Part shown: piece after piece, positions 7,221 through 14,636 of the stretch
Position numbering within the stretch: the first letter of the stretch is position 1
Layout: each line of letters starts with the position of its first letter
Assembly: GCA_038222225.1 (NCBI GenBank)
Contig: JBBRHV010000028.1
Coordinates: forward strand, 1-22,586
DNA from: JAKLFA01 sp038222225
GTDB taxonomy: Bacteria; Omnitrophota; Gorgyraeia; Zapsychrales; JANLHA01
Reading direction: 5' to 3'
Length of the DNA stretch: 22,586 nt
The notes under the pieces: generated by a model
Seen by the model: the letters and a program-made list of their open reading frames with translations, nothing else
What the model was told of the DNA's origin: nothing
The model's database searches: none
Made by a program: the position numbers and the translations under genes

Positions 7221-8553
7221 ATTTTGTATAGTTGCTGAGGACAGAGGCGATGTTTTGGGCAAGAAGCCGGTTGCCACGTTCGGTGCAGTGACCGAAATCT
7301 CCGGCGAAAAGGTCAATGAAGTACTCTTGAACGGAAGCCTGCGCAAGGGCTTGTTTAAAAACCGCCTCATTGTCTACAACGATCATGCGGTCAGAATTTG
7401 GCGCCGGGCTTAAAATTTTTTTAAGCGGTTCCACGCTTCTTAAAGGGTATTGGACATAAACAGCGATGATATTGTGTCGAGCCAGGATTTGAGCAAGCTT
7501 GAGATAATTTCTTTGAGTCGCCGGATGGATGGTTCGCAGCATGGCTTCTTTTGCTTTTTGCCGGGCGCCTTCGGCCTGCGCGGTCTTGCCGGAGTAGGCG
7601 TAACACTGCGCCAGCAGATCATAGAAGGGCGCGTTGTTTTTACGGCTTTCGATCAAACTTTGGAAGACCGATTCCACATGCCGGATGTCGGCATCCTCCG
7701 TGCAGACATATTTAATCCAGTCATAGCCCCAGTAATCAAAGGAGATCTGCGGCATCAGGTTCACAAACTCCGTGTATTTGTTTTGCTTGCGCAAAACTTC
7801 TCCGAGCTTCTTATACAGCCATTTCTGAATAATCGGATCCTCTGTTTGGACGAGCAGTTCCTTGTAAGCCTGTTCGGAAAGCGCATAATGACGGTTGCCT
7901 TCGAGGAGGACAGCTATTTTATAATGCGTTCGATACTCCAGAGGGGTTCGGTTGATGCGTTCAAAGAACTGGTCGATGATGGTCTGGGCACTTTCTGTTT
8001 CAGCGGAGTCTTCTGTGAGTTCGTTTTTCAGGGTTAAGGACCCGGGAGCGGTTTTAGACAGGCGGTTTTTTATGGCGGCAGTCAGCCAGCAGGCCAATTT
8101 ATAAACCCGGGTCGTTTTCAGAAAAGCGGCCGGCGGACTATCCGGTTTTTCGTCACGGGAAAGCAGCATGTCATCGTTGACGCCCATCATGGCCAGCACA
8201 ATATCCGGATGGTATTCATTGATCCAGGACGTGATGTTCTCGATGATGAAATCCGTGCTGACCCCGGGAGTTCCTTTATTGATGACGTTGAACGATTTGG
8301 TTGGGTGGGAGGCATTGAGGAGCTCGCTTAAATAGTTGGGATAATTATTCTCTCCGTCTAAGTAGGTCGTGGATTCTCCGACGCAGAGGATTCGATAAGA
8401 GTCGCGCTTGGTGAGCGCGGTTTTGTTTTGGTGATCCCGTATGGAGAGATGGATAACGCCTGCGATGCGCAGCCCGGCTTCCAGCAGGAGCAGGCTCGCG
8501 AGCATTGAACACAAGAGCAACAGGATTTTTTGTTTTAGTGGTGTTTTAATCAT
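7219..8553 (-). CDS. Membrane-anchored SGNH hydrolase with an inserted TPR-like region
   Basis: This is a 444-residue protein. An N-terminal membrane helix (about 9-30) is followed by SGNH block I, RILCVGESTTY with nucleophile S61, then NKGTPGVST around G97 and MMGVNDDM with N126. The C-terminal DxxH block is GDFGHCTERGNRLL (D419/H422). Between about residues 195 and 345 there is a helical, TPR-like stretch (HYALSEQAYKELL, WLYKKLGEVLRKQNKYTEFV, FYDLLAQCYAYSGKTAQAE). The catalytic fold is thus interrupted by a repeat module, presumably for protein binding. ATG 8553 has no Shine-Dalgarno; a promoter at 8580-8607 would give a leader of only about 20 nt. Substrate is unknown; surface-glycan deacylation is the family-based guess. 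Confidence 0.75.
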   Translation of the reverse strand: MIKTPLKQKILLLLCSMLASLLLLEAGLRIAGVIHLSIRDHQNKTALTKRDSYRILCVGESTTYLDGENNYPNYLSELLNASHPTKSFNVINKGTPGVSTDFIIENITSWINEYHPDIVLAMMGVNDDMLLSRDEKPDSPPAAFLKTTRVYKLACWLTAAIKNRLSKTAPGSLTLKNELTEDSAETESAQTIIDQFFERINRTPLEYRTHYKIAVLLEGNRHYALSEQAYKELLVQTEDPIIQKWLYKKLGEVLRKQNKYTEFVNLMPQISFDYWGYDWIKYVCTEDADIRHVESVFQSLIESRKNNAPFYDLLAQCYAYSGKTAQAEGARQKAKEAMLRTIHPATQRNYLKLAQILARHNIIAVYVQYPLRSVEPLKKILSPAPNSDRMIVVDNEAVFKQALAQASVQEYFIDLFAGDFGHCTERGNRLLAQNIASVLSNYTK

Positions 8554-8579
8554 GGTAAAGAAATTTTTTAATTGAAGGT

Positions 8580-8607
8580 ATCATAGCAAAGAATTTTAGA
8601 AAGGCAA
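8580..8607 (-). promoter_or_regulatory. Possible extended -10 promoter of the minus-strand SGNH gene
   Basis: Read on the minus strand, TTGCCT (8607-8602) and TATGAT (8585-8580) are separated by 16 bp, and TGC precedes the -10 as in extended -10 promoters. The start would fall near 8573, leaving a short leader without a Shine-Dalgarno before ATG 8553. Confidence 0.45.
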
Positions 8608-8663
8608 AGCCGCAGGAGGATTTTAAAAGGTTTAAGGTTAAATCAAAGAGATCGTTTCATGGA

Positions 8664-8692
8664 TTGATTATCTGACGATTAACCATTATAAT
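8664..8692 (+). promoter_or_regulatory. Sigma-70 promoter of the radical SAM gene
   Basis: TTGATT (8664-8669) and a perfect TATAAT (8687-8692) with a 17-bp spacer. The start would be near 8699, followed by the hairpin at 8709-8735 and the gene at 8754. Confidence 0.65.
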
Positions 8693-8708
8693 TCTTGAAT
8701 AAAGCAGA

Positions 8709-8735
8709 GCCGGGGAGCTTTCCCGGCCGATTTTT
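8709..8735 (+). terminator. Terminator-like hairpin inside the leader of the radical SAM gene
   Basis: GCCGGG (8709-8714) pairs with CCCGGC (8722-8727) across a 7-nt loop, and TTTTT follows at 8731-8735 after a 3-nt gap. It sits between the promoter at 8664-8692 and the start codon at 8754, so it could be a leader attenuator. It may also be a terminator for anything reading in from the left. I saw no clear competing antiterminator stem. Confidence 0.5.
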
Positions 8736-8753
8736 AAGAATGGACTGTCTTTC

Positions 8754-10127
8754 ATGAGGGTTTCTCTCGTATTTCCAAGAACACATTATGTCTCCGGGGA
8801 TCCGCCTTTGGGGTTGGCCTACGTGGCTGCGTATGCCCGCAGCTGTATTCCGGGGCTGGAAATCTGCATTCTGGATTCGACGTTTGACCGAGGCTTAGGG
8901 CCGATCAAAGAGCAGCTGCGCGCCTTTCAACCGGATCTGGTTGGGATCTTTGTCGATACGCTGATGTATAAGAACGCCCTTGAGATGGCAGACTGCGCAA
9001 AAAAAGCCGGCGCCTACGTGGTGGCCGGAGGACCGCATGCTACCGTTTTGCCGCAGAGTTTAAAAGGCGCCTGTGATACTGTTCTCCAGGGTGAAGGAGA
9101 GGCGGCTTTTGTCGAGATCATTCAGACGCTTCAGGTTCAAGGACCGGCCGGTCGTAACGCGGAGGCCGGAAAGGGAAAGGCTCTTTTTGCGGTGTCTTGC
9201 GCAGAACGGATCCAGGATCTGGATCAGATCCCGTCTCCGGCGTATGATCTATTGGATATGGAAAACTATTTATCCGCATGGAGCTATCTGGATTCGGTGA
9301 AGGTGGGTTTAAAAGGCACCACGATGATCACCTCGCGGGGATGCCCCTACCAGTGTTCGTACTGTCAGCCAACCCTTGATCTTCTTTTCGGTCCCCACTT
9401 AAGGCGGCGCAGTCCGCTCAATGTTATTGAAGAGATCCGGCAGCTCCAGAAGACTTTTTCTATCGACGGTATTTTTTTTCATGATGACACGTTCACGATC
9501 AATAAACAGTGGGTTTTGGAATTTTGCCGGTTGTTGAAAGAACACAGCGTCAACATTCTGTGGGGGTGCAACAGCCGGATCAATACGGTGGATGAAGAAA
9601 TCCTGGAGGCGATGTATGCGGTGGGTTTGCGCAATATCCATTTCGGCATTGAATCGGGCTCTCAGCGGGTGATCGATGAGATCTATCAGAAAAAGATCGA
9701 TCTGAGCGTTGTTGAGCGGGTTCTTGCGATGACCAAGGCCAAGGGCATTTATACGTTCGGATTTTTTATGCTGGGCGCCCCGCAGGAAACCGAGCAGGAG
9801 ATCCATCAGACCATTGATTTTGCGCGGCGGCTGCCGTTGGATGAGGCTTCCTTTTCGATCGTGACCCCGCTTCTGGGAACATTTTTATTTGATCAAGTGA
9901 AGAAGCTGCCGGAGTATGAGGTCAGCGAGGATTTTGAGGATTTCGATTATTACCGAAGAAGTTCGATCAAAAAGGGCGGGGTGGCTGTTTCCAGGTTGCG
10001 GTATCTGCAGATGAAAGCGTTGGTCTTGTTCTATGTGTCTCCCCGGAGGATCGGATATATTTTGAAACATTTTTTAACTGTCAATGGTTTGAAACAATTG
10101 CTCACGAAGGTTCGGAGGTTTATTTAA
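8754..10127 (+). CDS. B12-binding-domain radical SAM protein
   Basis: This is a 457-residue protein. A Rossmann-like B12-binding domain occupies about 1-130 (VSLVFPRT, PPLGLAYVAAYAR, AGGPHAT at 91-97, GEGE at 113-116). A radical SAM barrel follows with SRGCPYQCSYC carrying the [4Fe-4S]-binding C197, C201 and C204, then DGIFFHDDTF, HFGIESGSQRV and GFFMLGAPQET. The B12-ligating DxHxxG motif is not seen, as is common in this subgroup. Relatives methylate or rearrange unactivated carbons in lipids, pigments and antibiotics (for example BchE-like and hopanoid enzymes); the substrate here is unknown. There is no Shine-Dalgarno before ATG 8754. A 5-codon ORF (8740-8757) overlaps the start as ATGA and could couple translation. 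The following gene begins directly after the stop. Confidence 0.88.
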   Translation: MRVSLVFPRTHYVSGDPPLGLAYVAAYARSCIPGLEICILDSTFDRGLGPIKEQLRAFQPDLVGIFVDTLMYKNALEMADCAKKAGAYVVAGGPHATVLPQSLKGACDTVLQGEGEAAFVEIIQTLQVQGPAGRNAEAGKGKALFAVSCAERIQDLDQIPSPAYDLLDMENYLSAWSYLDSVKVGLKGTTMITSRGCPYQCSYCQPTLDLLFGPHLRRRSPLNVIEEIRQLQKTFSIDGIFFHDDTFTINKQWVLEFCRLLKEHSVNILWGCNSRINTVDEEILEAMYAVGLRNIHFGIESGSQRVIDEIYQKKIDLSVVERVLAMTKAKGIYTFGFFMLGAPQETEQEIHQTIDFARRLPLDEASFSIVTPLLGTFLFDQVKKLPEYEVSEDFEDFDYYRRSSIKKGGVAVSRLRYLQMKALVLFYVSPRRIGYILKHFLTVNGLKQLLTKVRRFI

Positions 10128-10517
10128 ATGTTCAAGATGCTATATTCTGTCAAAGATTGGCTTGTGAGTGAGAAAGGGCGGCCGGTTCGTTTTGCGGGGC
10201 TGATGGCTTTTTTTGCGGCTGCAACCCTTTCCTATGGGCGGATGCTCATTAGATTCAGGGATCATTTGGGGAATAATGATTGGGACTTCTTTTCTTTTCT
10301 TCATCAGTATTGGCACATCGCGATTTTTTCATTTCAACAGTTCCCGTTTTGGAATCCGTATGTGGCCGGAGGGATGCCGTTTTTTGGACGTCCGGATAGT
10401 GGGTTTTCTCCGTTTCCTGTGCTGTTTGTATCGTTATTCGGCGTCGTGGCCGGTTTTAAATTTATGGTTTTGTTTTATATTTTTCTCAGTATGGCTGAGA
10501 TGGCCCCGGTTGTCTAG
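10128..10517 (+). pseudogene. YfhO-like polytopic membrane protein, C-terminally truncated
   Basis: The remaining 129 residues begin right after the radical SAM stop, with GGAGG at 10114-10118. After one membrane helix (about 20-40) comes NNDWDFFSFLHQYWHIAIF, then PFWNPYVAGGMPFFGRPDSGFSPFP, the pattern of YfhO-type GT-C-like proteins (usually 600-900 residues, ten or more helices), whose members take part in glycosylating lipid-linked or wall polymers. The similarity seems to stop near residue 124, and the frame ends in MAPVV at a point where IS-end-like sequence starts. I read this as the N-terminal stump of a gene destroyed by an IS-linked rearrangement. A functional short protein is unlikely. 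Confidence 0.75.
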
Positions 10518-10530
10518 ACCAATGTTTTTA

Positions 10531-10596
10531 TGCAGAGACGTCGTGACCCCACCCCTAAATTAAACCATCTGCAGAGAGAGTGACCTGTCCCCAAAT
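10531..10596. repeat. Tandem pair of diverged IS-end-like repeats
   Basis: Copy 1 (10531-10560) and copy 2 (10570-10596) share TGCAGAGA, then TGACC, then CCCC and AAAT in the same order with small indels between. The TGACC...CCCC part resembles terminal inverted repeats of IS3-type elements. In addition the 8-mer CTAGACCA flanks the pair at 10514-10521 and 10598-10605. This suggests two related element ends side by side, or a local duplication of one end. Confidence 0.55.
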
Positions 10597-10597
10597 C

Positions 10598-10804
10598 CTA
10601 GACCAGATCTAGGTAGAAAAATTCAACTTTTTGAGGGTCCGGTTTTTGTTGCCGGGCGAATTCTTCCGGCGTTAAATTGCCGATCGCACTATGCGGGCGG
10701 CAAGCATTATAGTCTCTATGCCAAGCCTCAACTTTTTGCCGGGCATCATCCAGTGATAAAAATGCATTTGTGTTCAAACATTCATCCCGGAATTTTCCAC
10801 TTTC
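10598..10804 (-). pseudogene. C-terminal fragment of an IS3-family (orfB, DDE) transposase
   Basis: About 68 residues remain: ESGKFRDECLN, then LDDARQKVEAWHRDYNACRP, then HSAIGNLTPEEFARQ. This is the classic C-terminal end of IS3-family OrfB integrases. The usual text at the start is ESFNGKFRDECLN, so two residues of the conserved block are already missing, and the break lies almost on the catalytic Glu. The open frame continues to the right (to 11056) only as antisense of the methyltransferase remnant. Confidence 0.85.
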
Positions 10805-10807
10805 GCG

Positions 10808-11515
10808 GTGGAGGATATTTTTAACCCGGATCTTGTGAGGAAATACAAGCCGTGGCAGTTCAGCAAAGTCATTACAAAACGGGTTTTGATCAATATTCCG
10901 ACATGGGAAGGCCAGCAGCAGGCTATCGTTAAGATTTGTGACATTCTTGAGGAAGGCGGGATGTATATCATGATGGACGCCACCCTTCAGGGTTACGAAA
11001 AGATCAGCCGCATGCGAGAGCGTTGCGGGATCGAACGGACGAAGATCCGATGGCATAATCTTTATCTTGATGAGGATAAACTGGTGCCGTTCTTAAAAGA
11101 GCGCTTCGATATTGAACGTATCAGCAATTTCAGCAGCACGTATTATGTGGGGTCAAGGGTTCTGCAAGCGGTGCTGTTGAAATGGTTTCATAAAGAGCCT
11201 TCGTATGATTTCTTTCTGAATCATGTTTTCGCGCCTATCCCCAGTTTTGGAGATTGCGGGATCCAAAAGATGTTTATTCTTAAGAAAAAAAGCAGGATAG
11301 AAAAACCTCGTAAAAACGGAAATTTAAGAGGGACGCAGAAATTTTTTGAACTTCAGGATCCAGACAATGGAAATGGCTTCCAGGATGGTATGAACGGTGG
11401 ACATTTTCGAGTAGCCCTTATCGCGGTCATGAAAAATGATGGGGATTTCGTGGATCGAAAAGCCCATTTTTTTACACATGTAATTGATCTCGATCTGAAA
11501 GGCGTATCCGTTTGA
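10808..11515 (+). pseudogene. Class I SAM-dependent methyltransferase, N-terminally truncated
   Basis: The frame begins in the middle of a methyltransferase: EDIFNPDLVRKYK and SKVITKRVLINIPTWEGQQQ (post-motif II region), then ILEEGGMYIMMDATLQGYEKI and VRWHNLYLDEDKL-type text (here IRWHNLYLDEDKL), FSSTYYVGSRVLQAV, GDCGIQKMFILKKK. The SAM-binding motif I is absent, so the piece cannot be active. Sequence on the left is the IS3 remnant. Recognisable similarity ends near 11290; the frame runs on to 11515 only as antisense of the glycosyltransferase on the other strand, an overlap of 192 nt, so the original stop may also be lost. No ribosome binding site precedes the GTG at 10808. Confidence 0.75.
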
Positions 11516-12046
11516 AAGGACAGGATTGTTGAGGACGGCCTCGATCACGGATCGCTTGAAACATTTAAACCCGCTGGTGGGGTCCCCCAAAGAGAGCCAG
11601 GTAAAAAGGTTCACATAGGTCCTGGCACCGTAGCTGAAGATCAGCCGGGATAACGGCCAGTTGATGATGCTGATCCTTCCCTTATAAAAGCGCGAGCCGA
11701 TGACAACATCGCAGACTTCGAGTTCTTCCAGGAATTTCGGGATATACTGCGGGTCATGCGAGAGGTCGGCGTCCATTTCCATAATATAATCTGACGAAAA
11801 ATTTTCCACGGCATAACGGAAACCGGCAAGATAAGCTTTGCCCAGCCCTTCCTTAACGTCCCGGTGCAGGACTGAAATGCGTTTTTCTTTGCGGGCCAGT
11901 TCTTCGGCGAAATCCCCGGTTCCGTCGGGAGAATTGTCATCAACGATCAGAGCCTTGGTGTTGAGGCCAAGGGCGAAGATCTTCTCAAGCAGCGGCTTGA
12001 GATTTTCTCGTTCGTTATAGGTTGGGATGATAATCAGGGTTTCCAA
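11324..12046 (-). CDS. Family 2 glycosyltransferase, polyprenol-phosphate mannose synthase type
   Basis: The 240-residue soluble GT-A enzyme resembles the catalytic domain of dolichol-phosphate mannosyltransferase (DPM1). IIIPTYNERENL opens the domain, VDDNSPDGTG (D36, D37) binds nucleotide, MDADLSHDP (D92, D94) is the DxD-type metal site, and GSRFYKGR and DPTSGFKCFKR follow. It lacks the membrane tail seen in some relatives. It would transfer a sugar, probably mannose from GDP-mannose, to a polyprenyl phosphate, making donors for GT-C enzymes such as its neighbour (family inference). The start is TTG 12046 after a weak GAAAG; no in-frame ATG exists upstream in the gap. Its 3' end overlaps the methyltransferase remnant. 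Confidence 0.85.
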   Translation of the reverse strand: METLIIIPTYNERENLKPLLEKIFALGLNTKALIVDDNSPDGTGDFAEELARKEKRISVLHRDVKEGLGKAYLAGFRYAVENFSSDYIMEMDADLSHDPQYIPKFLEELEVCDVVIGSRFYKGRISIINWPLSRLIFSYGARTYVNLFTWLSLGDPTSGFKCFKRSVIEAVLNNPVLSNGYAFQIEINYMCKKMGFSIHEIPIIFHDRDKGYSKMSTVHTILEAISIVWILKFKKFLRPS

Positions 12047-12151
12047 ATCAAAAATCTTTCGGGTGAATGGTCCGTCTTTCTTTAGATGAACAGTATTATA
12101 TTATTAACCGTTGAAAGAACAAAAGGAAATATTCTCTTTCCCAGATCAGGC

Positions 12152-14038
12152 TTACGGAGAGGTGTTGATCTTATAAAGAGCAAAGAACTGATTTTGATAA
12201 AGATGTTCCAGGGATTGGGAGGAGGGTGGCCGCCAGCCGGGAGGAAAGACGATGTAGTTCGCATGGTATTTTTTAAGGGCGCTGAAGAGGGCGGGCCGGA
12301 GATCTTCATTGGCCATGATTTTAAAGGAACGAATATCCTTCATCCGCTCTTCCCATTGGTAAACCTGTTCGACATCAAAGGCCAGGAAGGCTCCGATGTC
12401 CCGCTCTTCACAGATGATGCTGCGTTCTGAGTGAATTCTGAACCCGCCCATGACGGTGTCATACGGTGCGAGAATGAGTGCATCTTTAGGTGCTCTTTGC
12501 CGTGTTTGCTGCTGAATGTCCTCCCAGGCCGTTTGAAAGGCTCCCTGGTTCTTTCCCTGGATGAAACTTTCATAGTGAGCATGAGTGTAGGCACCGGCCA
12601 GGATGACCAAAGGCAGGATAATGAAGAGGCGCTTGGATATAAACGAGAATTTTTTGAACCATGGAAATTTCATGGCAACGCTCAGGCAGAACAGGGTCAG
12701 TGCCGTGGCTCTAAACACATTGCCGTGGAGAGGGTTTGAATGAGACAGTCGTAAGAATCCGATATAAATTCCGACTGTCAGCAAGATGCCAAGTAGTATG
12801 CCGACGATCAAAACGATTCGTAGCCGGCTTTTGTTTTGATTCCAGGCCGCGTTGAGAAGAAGCAAAAGGAAAATGAGGAGCGTGCAGATCGCCGAAACAA
12901 GATCCCGGGGAATGAGTCCGATATAAAGCACGCCGATGAGAAAACACGCCCAAAGCCGTTGTTTTTCTATGATCCTCAGAAGCAGAAGCGTCAGGTATCC
13001 GGGGAGGACGAAGAGAAGGAAATGGCCGTTGCGAAGAAGCTGCAGCCCGATGATAAATTTATTGGGAATGATGTAGCTTGCCACAAAACAGACGCCCAGC
13101 AGAAGAAAAGCGGTCAGGACAAAAATGTGGCTTTTCAATTGTTTCTGGAACGCGGCATTAAAGGTGATGTTGATGAGGTAAAGGATGAGCAGGAAGGAAT
13201 AAATTTCTGTAGCCCCAAGGCTGAGATAAAAATTGCTGAAAATTTGCCGCAAAGTGAATTGGTCAAAGACGGAAGGAAAGAAAAAGTGTTCCGGCATATA
13301 AATATGGCAAAGGGCGATCCAGTCCTGGCGTGCGGCGACGTGTGTCAAGGGCTGCGTCCACAACGCGGCTTTTGTTTTGAGCATGAAGATCAGGAAGGGA
13401 GACATGCAGGTCACAAAGGTGACGATGGATGTTAAGAGCGTTTTCCAGCCGTGTTTTCTGCAGGTCAACGTCAGGTAACTGCACATATAGATCATCGGAT
13501 ACAGCCCATACAGGGCATGAAAGTTGACGGCAATCCCTAAGATCGCGGCGGCCAGGACAAAGCGTTCTTTATGAAAGAAATAGATCCCGGCAAAGACAAA
13601 GGGGTAGGCGAATTCCGCGTGCGAAAATGTTAAATAAAGAAAATGCTGTTCGCGCACCAAAACCATGGCGGTCAGCGCGCAGAAGAAGGCTTCGGTCTTT
13701 TTTCCGGCGATCAGATGCCAGAATTTGTAGATCCAGAAAAATAGGAAATAGCGGGAAACGAGAAACAGGACAAAGTAGGCCGCCGGAATTTGTTCAATGG
13801 TAATCAAGCGGGACAAAACACGGTAAAAATGGGTCGGAAAATAGTGTTTTAAACTGAGCACAAAAGGATCCTGTAAATATAACGTGGGGTCGATCAGGCT
13901 TTTCAGATGGGGAATTTCCGCGAATTGATCATCCCAGCCGAAACGGTATCCGTGAGTGAGAAGAAAGAGTCCAAGGAGAACAAAGGCGATTGCCCAGTCG
14001 TTCTGAATGACGGACTTGAATCTGTCCCTGAAATTCAT
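12152..14038 (-). CDS. GT-C-like polytopic membrane protein
   Basis: The product has 628 residues, with at least ten hydrophobic helices between about 15 and 480, then a soluble C-terminal part (about 490-628, from TAWEDIQQQTRQ through HANYIVFPPGWRPP). The first loop contains YRFGWDDQFAEIPHL, an acidic motif in the position where GT-C enzymes keep catalytic aspartates, and NFHALYGLYP lies near residue 170. This plan suits polyprenyl-phosphate-sugar-dependent glycosyltransferases; I cannot name the family with certainty. AAGGA is well placed before ATG 14038. The DPM-like gene lies 105 nt downstream on the same strand, so donor synthesis and transfer may be coupled. Acceptor is unknown. Confidence 0.65.
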   Translation of the reverse strand: MNFRDRFKSVIQNDWAIAFVLLGLFLLTHGYRFGWDDQFAEIPHLKSLIDPTLYLQDPFVLSLKHYFPTHFYRVLSRLITIEQIPAAYFVLFLVSRYFLFFWIYKFWHLIAGKKTEAFFCALTAMVLVREQHFLYLTFSHAEFAYPFVFAGIYFFHKERFVLAAAILGIAVNFHALYGLYPMIYMCSYLTLTCRKHGWKTLLTSIVTFVTCMSPFLIFMLKTKAALWTQPLTHVAARQDWIALCHIYMPEHFFFPSVFDQFTLRQIFSNFYLSLGATEIYSFLLILYLINITFNAAFQKQLKSHIFVLTAFLLLGVCFVASYIIPNKFIIGLQLLRNGHFLLFVLPGYLTLLLLRIIEKQRLWACFLIGVLYIGLIPRDLVSAICTLLIFLLLLLNAAWNQNKSRLRIVLIVGILLGILLTVGIYIGFLRLSHSNPLHGNVFRATALTLFCLSVAMKFPWFKKFSFISKRLFIILPLVILAGAYTHAHYESFIQGKNQGAFQTAWEDIQQQTRQRAPKDALILAPYDTVMGGFRIHSERSIICEERDIGAFLAFDVEQVYQWEERMKDIRSFKIMANEDLRPALFSALKKYHANYIVFPPGWRPPSSQSLEHLYQNQFFALYKINTSP

Positions 14039-14159
14039 GCGTTTTCCTTAATGGCGGAGATGGATTGTGAGACCCAGTTTGATGATGGATAATAATTCGT
14101 ATCATGCTAACATAGGAATGAATAGGCGGCAATATAAGAAACGAAGAAAAGAAACGGCA

Positions 14160-14636
14160 ATGAGATCATCGTTTGCGTCAAAGAGATCGGGGCTTTGTTT
14201 TTTTCGGGCGGTCCTTTGCGTTGCGGCAGGTGTTTTTTTATGCGCGGCCGGCCGGGGCACGGAGGCCGTTGCCGATTTTAAAAAGAGCGGCCTGCATTCA
14301 TATTTTAAGATCCAGATCGTGATGGAAAAGAAGGAATATCAGCTTGGCGAACCCTTGGAAGGACAGGTGGTGATCAAAACAACGGCCCCAGCTTTGCTGT
14401 CCGGCGGTTTTGAAGTCCGGCTTTTTCAGGGAACGGTTCTGCGGTCTGCAAAAAAAGTCTTCAGTAATAATCTGTCGTTGGGAGATACGATTTTTGAATT
14501 CAGAAAATTCGGTATTCCGGAATTATTTGAAGATGAGAAATCGCTGGGGACCTGGCGGCTTTTGATTTTTCAGGTCCATCAGCGCTATAATGAGGCGGAG
14601 GCGAGTTTTAAGGTTGTGCCTCGAGAGGACAAGTAA
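14160..14636 (+). CDS. Small secreted beta-rich protein of unknown function
   Basis: A frame is open from a GTG at 14067. I prefer ATG 14160 (158 residues) because it gives a normal signal peptide: KRSG followed by a hydrophobic run CFFRAVLCVAAGVFLCAAG (about 8-30). ATG 14118 is possible, but its AGGA touches the start codon. The mature part has KKEYQLGEPLEGQVVIKTTA and GTWRLLIFQVHQRY followed by AEASFKVV, a pattern of beta-strands like a macroglobulin MG2-type or Ig-like sandwich, possibly a single adhesion or scaffold domain. No catalytic motif is visible. The next gene starts directly after the stop, so it is cotranscribed with the DsbD-type reductase. Confidence 0.6.
   Translation: MRSSFASKRSGLCFFRAVLCVAAGVFLCAAGRGTEAVADFKKSGLHSYFKIQIVMEKKEYQLGEPLEGQVVIKTTAPALLSGGFEVRLFQGTVLRSAKKVFSNNLSLGDTIFEFRKFGIPELFEDEKSLGTWRLLIFQVHQRYNEAEASFKVVPREDK

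Larger units (their letters stand above)
10531..10804 (-). mobile_element. Remnant of an IS3-family insertion sequence (3' end only)
   Basis: The stretch holds the last part of a transposase gene on the minus strand and, beyond its stop codon, sequence that looks like IS terminal repeats. The inverted repeat CCTAGA/TCTAGG (10597-10613) surrounds the stop. The left half of the element, including its other end, is missing; it is replaced at about 10800-10805 by the interior of a methyltransferase gene. The element is therefore inactive and marks a deletion junction. Confidence 0.75.

Noticed and set aside
7450..8037. Plus-strand open frame of 195 codons
   Set aside because: Antisense to the SGNH/TPR gene, whose motifs and codon pattern are convincing.
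12836..13435. Plus-strand open frame of 199 codons rich in charged residues
   Set aside because: It is the antisense shadow of a polytopic membrane protein, which typically gives such Lys/Glu-rich frames.
14079..14108. Possible promoter before the small secreted protein
   Set aside because: TTGATG is present, but candidate -10 boxes have wrong spacing (15 bp) or poor match.
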